The position numbers and the translations under genes are program-made. From a virus, in IMG/VR virus record IMGVR_UViG_3300025626_000141, positions 1-23,006 of that record: a stretch of DNA of 23,006 nt, one strand, 5' to 3'. Positions 1-4,702 of the stretch are shown here, piece by piece. Each line of letters starts with the position of its first letter. Positions within the stretch are counted from its first letter, which is position 1. The notes under the pieces are model-generated. The model was not told the DNA's origin, did not search any database, and saw only the letters and a program-made list of their open reading frames with translations.

Positions 1-754
1 TAGTCGTGACTTTCTGTACATCTGCAAATCCTGCCAAATCGACAGCAATGTAATAATTACCATCAGTAGGTTCTTCCTCACTAAATCTAACATCTTCTTC
101 TTTAAAGAGTTCACTGCCGTGCGCCTCGAAGGATGCCATAAACTCCTGACGGAAAGAGAAGGCTGACATAGAGCCTTTAGCTGCTTCAATCTCTTCAGGA
201 TCAAGTAACGGGTTATCGTAGCTAGTGAAGTGGTAGCCCTTGAACGTAGGGTCTTCAGAGATACTAGCGTACTGGTATAGATCGTAGAAGTGGTTACGAC
301 CCATAGGTGTACCAATAAAGAGCGCATCACCCTTCTGATCCGCCAATGCAGGACGTAGGATTTGCTCCCACACCTCTGGCTTCATGTCTGCGTACTCATC
401 CATACACAGGAACTTTAGACTAACACCACGCATGGTCTCTGGTCTATCAGCACCCTTTAGAGAGATGGTGCAGCCATTGATCAGCTTAATCTGTAGGTTG
501 TTAACGTGGGCTGTAGAGATAACATTGTGTGCTAGCTCCAGCAACAACTGCCACATAATGTCTCTAGCCTGACCCTGTGTAGGGGCAACGTAGAACACCT
601 GACCTTTCTTATCAGACAACGCGCTGATGATTAACCGCCAAGCAGCTAGTCTACTTTTCCCTGTACGTCTACCCGCAGCCACTACTTTAAAGCGTGTGTC
701 GTCTTCCCAGACTTCTTGCTGCCAAGGTAATAGCGAGACATTAAGATCAGTCAA
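1..754 (-). CDS. terL: Terminase large subunit (TerL), partial, C-terminus beyond left edge
   Basis: This is the ATPase-nuclease motor that packages DNA into the prohead. I translated the minus strand from a TTG at 752-754. It gives 251 uninterrupted residues and then leaves the window. Visible motifs are a Walker A (GRRTGKS, residues 28-34), a Walker B (LKFLCMDE, D119/E120), the ATPase coupling motif (IGTP, 147-150) and the first acidic residue of the RNase H-like nuclease (YIAVDLAG, D239). The upstream in-frame stop leaves no ATG before the Walker A, so TTG (overlapping the endolysin stop) is the best start; no strong Shine-Dalgarno precedes it. It is the third gene of the late minus-strand operon. 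Function is near certain; the exact start is less so. Confidence 0.95.
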   Translation of the reverse strand, partial: MTDLNVSLLPWQQEVWEDDTRFKVVAAGRRTGKSRLAAWRLIISALSDKKGQVFYVAPTQGQARDIMWQLLLELAHNVISTAHVNNLQIKLINGCTISLKGADRPETMRGVSLKFLCMDEYADMKPEVWEQILRPALADQKGDALFIGTPMGRNHFYDLYQYASISEDPTFKGYHFTSYDNPLLDPEEIEAAKGSMSAFSFRQEFMASFEAHGSELFKEEDVRFSEEEPTDGNYYIAVDLAGFADVQKVTT

Positions 755-755
755 G

Positions 756-1130
756 CTAGTACGTCCACATTACAGGAGGCTCATTACCGTCAAGGTCGCG
801 GATGTCAACATGCACAAAGCTACTAGCAACTCCAATTCCTGAAAAGCCCATCGAGATAGCCTCTTGAACAATCCTAAACCGTTGTGTACCGTCATTGACT
901 TTAATATCTGCTGCGATGCCTTGGGCATGAGTTCCGGGTGTCTCCTTCTTTGCTTCTATGGGGTGGTCTACTGATCTGTAGCCACTTGTAATAACGAAGG
1001 GGAAACCACATCTAGCACGTAACAAATCTAACTTCAGCAACAGCCTGTCACTAATCTCATTCTCGCCAGTGTACTGACAAGCAAACTCTTCCTTAGTAAA
1101 ATAGTCTAAGTCTTGATTTATATCATACAT
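756..1130 (-). CDS. Endolysin, peptidase M15 family (D-Ala-D-Ala carboxypeptidase-like)
   Basis: A 124-residue protein predicted to cleave the peptide part of peptidoglycan at lysis. The fold signature is SGYRS (49-53), then H68 and D75 in THAQGIAAD, and H107 in FVHVDI. These are the expected zinc ligands of the M15/VanY-like fold. I chose the ATG at 1128-1130 because AAGGGG sits 9 nt upstream and the start overlaps the preceding stop (ATGtaTGA). A longer reading to 1316 would only add sequence that shadows the upstream gene. There is no signal peptide or transmembrane segment, so export would need a holin, and none is recognised here. The position between TerS-like and TerL genes is unusual for a lysis gene. 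It could have another cell-wall role, for example in entry. Confidence 0.88.
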   Translation of the reverse strand: MYDINQDLDYFTKEEFACQYTGENEISDRLLLKLDLLRARCGFPFVITSGYRSVDHPIEAKKETPGTHAQGIAADIKVNDGTQRFRIVQEAISMGFSGIGVASSFVHVDIRDLDGNEPPVMWTY

Positions 1131-1527
1131 CTGTATAGTCCCCTTCAATGGGTTCTTCTTGGCCGCCGGATATGACTGTAGTCTCACCGCCAACACCTGT
1201 AATAGAGATGTTGATGGCACTCTTGCCTCCGCTGGCTTTATCCTTTTCAAAATAACTGACAGGTAGTAACCTATCCATGCAGAGCTTCCATGCTGCTGCT
1301 TGATTCTTGTGGTCATCGTCCAAGGCTGCTGACAATATACTATCTAGCACCTTCCTACTCTTAGGAGATGCCAGCATTCTAGCCTTGTATTCGTTAATGA
1401 CCGCAGCATCACCCTTGGGCCGCCCTACTGAGTTACGTTTGCCCTTAGTTTTTGACACAACTGCTGTTTTCTTTGGTCGGCCCACCCGCTTTGCGGGCTG
1501 ACTACCCTTAGGTTCTTTAGTATTCAT
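1123..1527 (-). CDS. Putative terminase small subunit / AT-hook-like DNA-binding protein
   Basis: A 134-residue protein, first gene of the late operon. The basic N-terminus carries two GRP cores flanked by basic residues (RVGRPKK at 15-21 and SVGRPKG at 33-39), like AT-hooks that bind the minor groove of AT-rich DNA. The middle (about 56-92) looks helical, and the tail is acidic. Its position just before the endolysin and TerL suggests DNA recognition for packaging. The AT-hooks could equally mean it binds the AT-rich leader directly upstream of its own gene. The start has AAGGGA about 7 nt upstream. It overlaps the endolysin start by 8 bp. The DNA-binding character is visible; the TerS role is inferred from position. 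Confidence 0.62.
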   Translation of the reverse strand: MNTKEPKGSQPAKRVGRPKKTAVVSKTKGKRNSVGRPKGDAAVINEYKARMLASPKSRKVLDSILSAALDDDHKNQAAAWKLCMDRLLPVSYFEKDKASGGKSAINISITGVGGETTVISGGQEEPIEGDYTDV

Positions 1528-1543
1528 TGTATTTCCCTTAGTA

Positions 1544-1559
1544 CTTAAGGATACTTAAG
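1544..1559 (+). repeat. 16-bp direct repeat CTTAAGGATACTTAAG, copy 1
   Basis: Perfect copy of the unit at 1612-1627. Each unit is two CTTAAG palindromes separated by GATA. This copy lies 17 bp upstream of the late operon's first codon and runs into a second dyad, AAGTATACTT (1557-1566). It is transcribed as part of the 5' leader. Likely an operator or part of an unwinding region. Confidence 0.75.
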
Positions 1560-1611
1560 TATACTTTAGTTAGTTTCTTTAATTATTATTAAAAGATCAA
1601 TCCTAACGATG

Positions 1612-1627
1612 CTTAAGGATACTTAAG
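1612..1627 (+). repeat. 16-bp direct repeat CTTAAGGATACTTAAG, copy 2
   Basis: Identical to 1544-1559, spaced 68 bp start to start. It lies between the late promoter's start point and the first late gene. A related palindrome, TAGTATACTA (1653-1662), sits at the expected transcription start of the minus-strand promoter. Confidence 0.75.
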
Positions 1628-1665
1628 GGCGCGGGGTAATCTTTATCTTCTTTAGTATACTATAA

Positions 1666-1694
1666 ATTATACCATATTTCTAACCAAAAGTCAA
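1666..1694 (-). promoter_or_regulatory. Sigma70-type promoter for the late (minus-strand) operon
   Basis: Read on the minus strand, TTGACT (1689-1694) and a perfect TATAAT (1666-1671) are separated by 17 bp. Transcription would start near 1659 and give a leader of about 130 nt containing both 16-bp repeats. A strong host-type promoter at a late operon implies that timing is set by an added regulator, probably through the adjacent dyads. Confidence 0.8.
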
Positions 1695-1911
1695 GTCTTT
1701 TCTTTACTAATGTTAACATATTTATACATAAGGGCCGTCCCTTTAATAGCTTTTGGCTATACAGGTGTCATCTTAGGAATACACAGGTATTACAAGGAGT
1801 TATGGCATGCACAGGTAGTCATAAGTAAATGTAATTATACACTCTTTTTTCCAAATTGCTACTATTTTGTATACAGGCGGGTACTAAGACAAGCTGCTGG
1901 CCACGTCAGGC

Positions 1912-1921
1912 CCCCCGGGGG
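1912..1921. repeat. GC-only palindrome CCCCCGGGGG
   Basis: A perfect 10-bp G/C palindrome (C6G5 run at 1911-1921) in an otherwise AT-rich region, ending 5 bp before the first DnaA box. It may be a protein site, a structural boundary of the origin, or chance. Confidence 0.5.
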
Positions 1922-1926
1922 TCTAT

Positions 1927-1967
1927 TTATCCACAGGTTATACACAAGCATCCACAAGTTATCCACA
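1927..1967 (+). promoter_or_regulatory. Cluster of three DnaA boxes
   Basis: TTATCCACA (1927-1935), TTATACACA (1938-1946) and TTATCCACA (1959-1967) are three exact matches to TTATNCACA in 41 bp, all on the same strand. They match the E. coli oriC R1/R4 (TTATCCACA) and R2 (TTATACACA) sequences. A further partial match, ATCCACAAG, lies between them. Such clustering is very unlikely by chance and suggests that the host DnaA protein is recruited, for replication initiation or for control of the flanking promoters. Confidence 0.75.
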
Positions 1968-1987
1968 GGCTGCCATGTTGGCACGGG

Positions 1988-2029
1988 TATTGCATGGGAT
2001 TCCACAGGGTTAAGTGTGGGTATGCAATA
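1988..2029. repeat. Nested inverted repeats
   Basis: TATTGCAT (1988-1995) pairs with ATGCAATA (2022-2029). Inside them CCACA (2002-2006) pairs with TGTGG (2015-2019). A perfect 12-bp palindrome, TGTATGCATACA, follows at 2054-2065. These dyads lie between the DnaA boxes and the early promoter and are plausible binding sites for a dimeric regulator. Confidence 0.5.
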
Positions 2030-2189
2030 GGATACCTATGGAGCCACCACCACTGTATGCATACACAGGTTGACACAGGTCTTTCACTATGATATCTACA
2101 CGCGCACACATAGTATAAAAGGTAGGCTTATCAGATAGCGACATGATTTATCTATATGCGACAAAGGGTAAATTAATTGCAAATAGTTG

Positions 2190-2217
2190 TTGACAGGGTT
2201 GCACAGGTTGATACAAT
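2190..2217 (+). promoter_or_regulatory. Sigma70-type promoter for the early (plus-strand) genes
   Basis: TTGACA (2190-2195) and TACAAT (2212-2217) are separated by 16 bp, and TG one base before the -10 gives an extended -10. Two ACAGG motifs (2193, 2203) lie between the elements. The first small gene begins 35 bp downstream. This is the only good promoter before the early operon and should be active as soon as DNA enters the cell. Confidence 0.8.
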
Positions 2218-2252
2218 GGCCCCATCAAGACAACAACACAGAGGTACACAAG

Positions 2253-2339
2253 ATGACATACGGCGACAGCATAGCGTTTGCAATACTAGGAATCACCGTG
2301 TTAATATGGGTCAACCTACAAATGATGGGAGTAATTTAA
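2253..2339 (+). CDS. 28-residue membrane peptide (hypothetical)
   Basis: The first gene after the early promoter. ATG is preceded by GAGG about 8 nt upstream, and the frame ends 1 nt before the next start. After seven residues the rest is mostly hydrophobic (roughly 8-27) and would make one transmembrane helix. No family recognised. It resembles the small early membrane peptides that phages use to disturb host membrane functions, but no function can be assigned. The tight spacing and ribosome site support a real gene. Confidence 0.6.
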   Translation: MTYGDSIAFAILGITVLIWVNLQMMGVI

Positions 2340-2340
2340 A

Positions 2341-2535
2341 ATGAAACATTGGGAACTGGAACACAACGGCGAACATATCCGCATAGAGTGGAACGAGTCA
2401 GCAACCTTTAACCTACAAACGCCCATTGGTGGCGAATGGGTAGATTATCATTGCTTCACATGTTACGGTATTGATACAGAACAAGAAGCACTAGAGCATG
2501 CCTATGAGATGCTGGAAACATTGGAGGAAGTGTAG
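2341..2535 (+). CDS. Hypothetical small acidic protein
   Basis: 64 residues, rich in Glu, His and Trp, with no membrane segment or recognised domain. The first half looks like beta strands (alternating polar and hydrophobic residues up to about residue 35). The C-terminus (about 46-64) looks like an acidic helix. It has two Cys (38 and 41, CFTC), but a single CxxC without partners is weak evidence for metal binding. GGGAG lies upstream of the ATG, within the end of the preceding gene. Second gene of the early block. Confidence 0.7.
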   Translation: MKHWELEHNGEHIRIEWNESATFNLQTPIGGEWVDYHCFTCYGIDTEQEALEHAYEMLETLEEV

Positions 2536-2547
2536 TTGCTTTATCGT

Positions 2548-2568
2548 GTCCACTAGCCTATAGTGGGC
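2548..2568 (+). other. Intergenic RNA stem-loop
   Basis: GTCCACTA (2548-2555) pairs with TAGTGGGC (2561-2568) around a 5-nt loop, an 8-bp stem with one G-T pair. It sits in the only notable gap (2536-2605) of the micro-gene cluster. No T-run follows, so it is probably not a terminator. It may mark an mRNA processing or stability site. Confidence 0.4.
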
Positions 2569-2605
2569 ATTATTAAACCAACTAAACAACAATGAGGCAA
2601 TACAG

Positions 2606-2848
2606 ATGAAACTTAAGCAATTAGGTAGTAACATGACTGAATTAGCAACAAATAGCGGAGCAGTTATATTGTTTAGCTACTCAACACCAGTGGCGGCGAT
2701 GCTCCCGTCTGGTCAATATGTTAAAACTAGCGAATGGTACTCACAAACCACAACACGACATATTAACAAATGGTTGCAAGGTGTGTTTGCTGATGTTGAG
2801 ACACGTAGCCCAGAGTTTATTTCCAATCTAACAGAGAAGGTGGCATAA
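2606..2848 (+). CDS. Conserved phage hypothetical protein (DUF8033-like)
   Basis: 80 residues. The order 'GAVILFSYSTPVAA', 'G.YVKTSEWYS.TTTRHINKWL' resembles a small protein seen in many phage early regions, which I associate with DUF8033. That assignment is from memory. The first half alternates hydrophobic residues as in beta strands, and the conserved-looking TTTRHINKWL helix follows at 48-57. GAGG lies 8 nt before the ATG. Its stop overlaps the next start (TAATG), indicating coupling. Function unknown. Confidence 0.72.
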   Translation: MKLKQLGSNMTELATNSGAVILFSYSTPVAAMLPSGQYVKTSEWYSQTTTRHINKWLQGVFADVETRSPEFISNLTEKVA

Positions 2849-3000
2849 TGAAAACCAAAGGCGAAGTGATTAGATTTAAACTTGAGTTTATGGCGCTGAT
2901 GTTAGCATCAGGACGCACAGAACACGCAGAGGACGTATTGCAGGAGGCGCTGGCCTTATGTGATACTGTAACGGAACAAATGCCAGAGGAGGCAGCGTAA
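2848..3000 (+). CDS. Hypothetical 50-residue helical protein
   Basis: The frame opens at an ATG overlapping the previous stop (TAATG) and closes with another TAATG into the next gene, so it is embedded in a coupled series. The translation begins MKTKGEVIRF and ends TEQMPEEAA. It is predicted largely helical and amphipathic, with an acidic C-terminus. No domain recognised. Confidence 0.6.
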   Translation: MKTKGEVIRFKLEFMALMLASGRTEHAEDVLQEALALCDTVTEQMPEEAA

Positions 3001-3203
3001 TGGGATTAAGTTATGCAGGATATAGGGAAACACTGTCTAAACTCTCAAGAATGTATAGAAACTCATATAGACAGGACGGCCATAAAGCCGCACAACCGTG
3101 GCGCGATATGATGCGACAGGTACGCGTAGACTATCCAGAATACGGTGATAGATACACGCGAGAAGCTTTGGGTTTTCCACCAAAAAAGGAGGCAGCGTCA
3201 TGA
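3000..3203 (+). CDS. Hypothetical small basic protein
   Basis: 67 residues, rich in Arg, Lys and Tyr. No membrane segment or recognised domain. The basic, aromatic composition would suit nucleic acid binding, but nothing specific supports it. A strong Shine-Dalgarno (GAGGAGG) precedes the ATG. The stop overlaps the next gene (ATGA). Confidence 0.68.
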   Translation: MGLSYAGYRETLSKLSRMYRNSYRQDGHKAAQPWRDMMRQVRVDYPEYGDRYTREALGFPPKKEAAS

Positions 3204-3295
3204 ATGACTTGTACTGGTACGCCAAGTGGTGTACAATCGGTTTCACTGTGGGTTTCTTTATAGGCTACGGGGTGACATCATGGATAATATCATAG
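3200..3295 (+). CDS. 31-residue membrane peptide (hypothetical)
   Basis: The ATG overlaps the previous stop (ATGA) and is preceded by a near-ideal AAAGGAGG. The peptide begins MNDLYWYAKW and continues into a hydrophobic stretch (about 11-30) rich in Gly, Phe and Ile, one predicted transmembrane helix. The next gene starts inside it with a 16-bp overlap. No family recognised. Confidence 0.6.
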   Translation: MNDLYWYAKWCTIGFTVGFFIGYGVTSWIIS

Positions 3296-3396
3296 CGGAG
3301 GTGGTGGGCTGGTCTACACTGACAGCCATTGTAATAGCCGTACACAAAGGCGTGTTCTGGTTAATGACTAACAATATATTGGAGTATTTTATATGA
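3280..3396 (+). CDS. 38-residue membrane peptide (hypothetical)
   Basis: Starts inside the preceding micro-gene, with GGGG about 8 nt upstream, and ends in an ATGA overlap with the next. A hydrophobic stretch (about 8-23) could form one transmembrane helix, followed by His-Lys and a second hydrophobic stretch (about 26-37). No family recognised. Holin-like or early membrane roles are possible but unsupported. Confidence 0.55.
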   Translation: MDNIIAEVVGWSTLTAIVIAVHKGVFWLMTNNILEYFI

Positions 3397-3548
3397 AAAA
3401 TAATGAGTATCATGGCGACGAGCATCTATTGGATGATGATGAGTATCCACCCATGCAGCAATGGGAGATTGATGAGGCACTGGCGGATATAATAGGCGAT
3501 GACAAATGGCTGGAAAAACAACAGGCGAAAACCAATGATAATATTTAA
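3393..3548 (+). CDS. Hypothetical acidic 51-residue protein
   Basis: ATG overlaps the previous stop (ATGA), with GGAG 9 nt upstream. The protein is very acidic (runs of Asp/Glu at 9-17 and 25-37) with Trp24 and Trp39. It could mimic DNA or bind a basic partner, as some small phage anti-host proteins do; that is speculation from composition. It overlaps the next gene by 14 bp. Confidence 0.58.
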   Translation: MKNNEYHGDEHLLDDDEYPPMQQWEIDEALADIIGDDKWLEKQQAKTNDNI

Positions 3549-3735
3549 CAGAGTGTTAAGCGTAGAGTACAGGCTGGGTGTAGGTTTTGATCTTGAGTTC
3601 CCAGACAGTCGCCCGGTTTGGGTCTACAATACAAACACAGGCAAGACAGAGACCATGCCATTCCAAGGAGTCATTTTACATCTGCCCCTGTGTCTGGTAT
3701 CATACGGTCGGGTTTATGAGGAGGTTTACGAATGA
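3535..3735 (+). CDS. Hypothetical small beta-rich protein
   Basis: 66 residues from the ATG at 3535. I preferred this to an upstream ATG at 3499, because the 12 extra residues look like frame shadow and MIIFNRVLSVEY is a natural N-terminus. The pattern suggests a short beta barrel or sheet (alternating Val, Ile, Phe, Tyr). No domain recognised. The stop overlaps the next start (ATGA). Confidence 0.62.
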   Translation: MIIFNRVLSVEYRLGVGFDLEFPDSRPVWVYNTNTGKTETMPFQGVILHLPLCLVSYGRVYEEVYE

Positions 3736-3854
3736 TTTTATTCACAATAGCAAGTGCTTTATTTGTTTCCTTTGTGGCTTGGCTGGTGTATACTTCCCTG
3801 ACGCTGGAAGACCCGGCACTAGACAACACAATTGAGGATGACTACTATGAGTAG
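3732..3854 (+). CDS. 40-residue membrane peptide (hypothetical)
   Basis: ATG overlaps the previous stop and has GAGGAGG 8 nt upstream, a strong ribosome site. A hydrophobic N-terminal stretch (about 2-20) is followed by an acidic tail ending DDYYE. This would place a short acidic domain on one side of the inner membrane, or it could be a signal anchor. No family recognised. It overlaps the next gene by 8 bp. Confidence 0.6.
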   Translation: MILFTIASALFVSFVAWLVYTSLTLEDPALDNTIEDDYYE

Positions 3855-4071
3855 AATCAAAGAGGAGATGATGGGCTATGAGTACACCCAGAACGATTGG
3901 ATTGAGCCACAGGCGCACGTTATGGTCGACGAGCTAGTCGAGTATCAGGTATACTGCATGACGCTCTCAGAGCTAACCCAGAGGGTCACAAAACAGATGC
4001 GTGATGAGTACTATAGCAATCCCTATGACAATATGACTAGACAATACAGAGAGGCATTCCCAGATGAGTAG
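3847..4071 (+). CDS. Hypothetical 74-residue helical protein
   Basis: Start chosen at the ATG at 3847 (ATGAGTAG overlap with the previous stop). ATG 3838 and TTG 3832 are alternatives in the same frame that add a few residues. The protein is mostly helical and rich in Glu, Met and Tyr, with no membrane segment. It is followed with overlap by the zinc-ribbon gene. No family recognised. Confidence 0.62.
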   Translation: MSRIKEEMMGYEYTQNDWIEPQAHVMVDELVEYQVYCMTLSELTQRVTKQMRDEYYSNPYDNMTRQYREAFPDE

Positions 4072-4243
4072 ATGCAAAGCGTGTGACGTTATCCTGAACG
4101 AATATGAACTAAAGAAGGTAGACAAAGAGACCGGGATACACTTAGACCTGTGTAATATCTGCCTGTCTCATAGCGATGAGGCCATGCATGACAGCTTTGG
4201 GCAATTAAGCGAGAAAGAGTTTGACGTTCTCTTAAATACTTGA
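4064..4243 (+). CDS. Small zinc-ribbon protein
   Basis: 59 residues beginning MSRCKAC, with Cys4-x2-Cys7 and Cys30-x2-Cys33, a compact four-cysteine zinc ribbon. The C-terminal half is a helical acidic segment. Such proteins occur in many phage early regions and may contact nucleic acid or a host protein; the role is not known. It overlaps the preceding gene by 8 bp. The promoter for the replication genes lies across its last codons and stop. Confidence 0.7.
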   Translation: MSRCKACDVILNEYELKKVDKETGIHLDLCNICLSHSDEAMHDSFGQLSEKEFDVLLNT

Positions 4244-4249
4244 TATAAT
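4221..4249 (+). promoter_or_regulatory. Sigma70-type promoter for the replication gene block
   Basis: TTGACG (4221-4226) and a perfect TATAAT (4244-4249) are spaced 17 bp, with TG at 4241-4242 giving an extended -10. The -35 is inside the zinc-ribbon gene and the -10 just after its stop. About 85 nt of AT-rich leader follow before the SSB gene. It would allow the replication genes to be expressed separately from the micro-gene cluster. Confidence 0.78.
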
Positions 4250-4336
4250 ACTCAGGTAGTAAGGGATAAATTAATTATTAATCATTAAAGTATTAACCAA
4301 ACGATCCTTAGGGGTCATAACATAGAGGTAGTAACC

Positions 4337-4702
4337 ATGGCAGTATTAGAAGGATTAGTAGCATTTGAAAACCTAGACGAACATGAGATGTATCAGGGTC
4401 AGTCAACCGGAAAGTTCTCTCTGGTTCTCAGCTTGGATGAACCAACAGCAGATACCTTGGCTGGTTCAGGTGTCAAGCTCCGCGAGTACGAGGGAGTCAA
4501 GCAGCGCAAGTTCAGCACCAAGTACGATGTCCCGGTGATGGATGCAGAGGGCAACCCGTTCAAGGGTCGCATTGGTCGAGGCTCTAAGGTGCGTATCATG
4601 TACGCAGAAGGCCAGCCACACCCTGTACACGGCACCAGCACGTACCTGAACAAGATCAAGGTGCTTGAGGTAGCTGAACAGGAAGGCGGAGAGGACTTCT
4701 AG
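4337..4702 (+). CDS. Single-stranded DNA-binding protein (T7 gp2.5-like)
   Basis: 121 residues, predicted OB-fold protein that coats ssDNA at the fork and contacts polymerase and helicase. It has alternating strand-like segments through about residue 110. The acidic tail ends GGEDF; an acidic tail with terminal Phe is the hallmark of the gp2.5 partner-binding end. It is shorter than T7 gp2.5 (232 residues). GAGG lies 8 nt before the ATG, behind its own promoter. The stop overlaps the primase-helicase start (TAGTG). Position immediately before primase-helicase and polymerase strongly supports the call. Confidence 0.82.
   Translation: MAVLEGLVAFENLDEHEMYQGQSTGKFSLVLSLDEPTADTLAGSGVKLREYEGVKQRKFSTKYDVPVMDAEGNPFKGRIGRGSKVRIMYAEGQPHPVHGTSTYLNKIKVLEVAEQEGGEDF

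Larger units (their letters stand above)
1761..2207 (+). repeat. Array of eleven same-strand ACAGG(T) motifs
   Basis: ACAGG begins at 1761, 1783, 1811, 1873, 1933, 1965, 2004, 2065, 2075, 2193 and 2203, always on the plus strand. Most copies read CACAGGT or a near variant. Fewer than one copy per strand would be expected by chance in 450 bp. Three follow or overlap DnaA boxes, and two lie inside the early promoter. Spacing is irregular (10 to 118 bp), so this is not a classic iteron array, but protein-binding repeats are likely. Confidence 0.6.
1528..2252. other. Divergent non-coding control region, candidate replication origin
   Basis: About 725 bp without a credible gene between the leftward late operon and the rightward early genes. 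From left to right it holds a 16-bp direct repeat and AGTATACT dyads in an AT-rich leader, a minus-strand sigma70 promoter, a long series of ACAGG motifs, a CCCCCGGGGG palindrome, three DnaA-box matches, further inverted repeats and a plus-strand sigma70 promoter. Short open frames here lack Shine-Dalgarno sites and run through these repeats. The combination of DnaA boxes, AT-rich flank and repeats is what an origin would look like. Origin activity is an inference. Confidence 0.6.

Noticed and set aside
1131-1316. Longer N-terminus for the endolysin
   Set aside because: The extra 62 residues overlap the upstream gene in another frame, and the inner ATG has a strong AAGGGG site and a coupling overlap.
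2070-2098. Additional promoter TTGACA ... TATCTA upstream of the early promoter
   Set aside because: The -35 is perfect, but at 17 bp the -10 matches only three of six positions, and the better TATGAT is just 12 bp away. Too weak to call.
1710-2109. Open frames of 60-106 codons in the divergent region, on both strands
   Set aside because: No Shine-Dalgarno sites. They run through the DnaA boxes, ACAGG motifs and palindromes, and they overlap one another in several frames.
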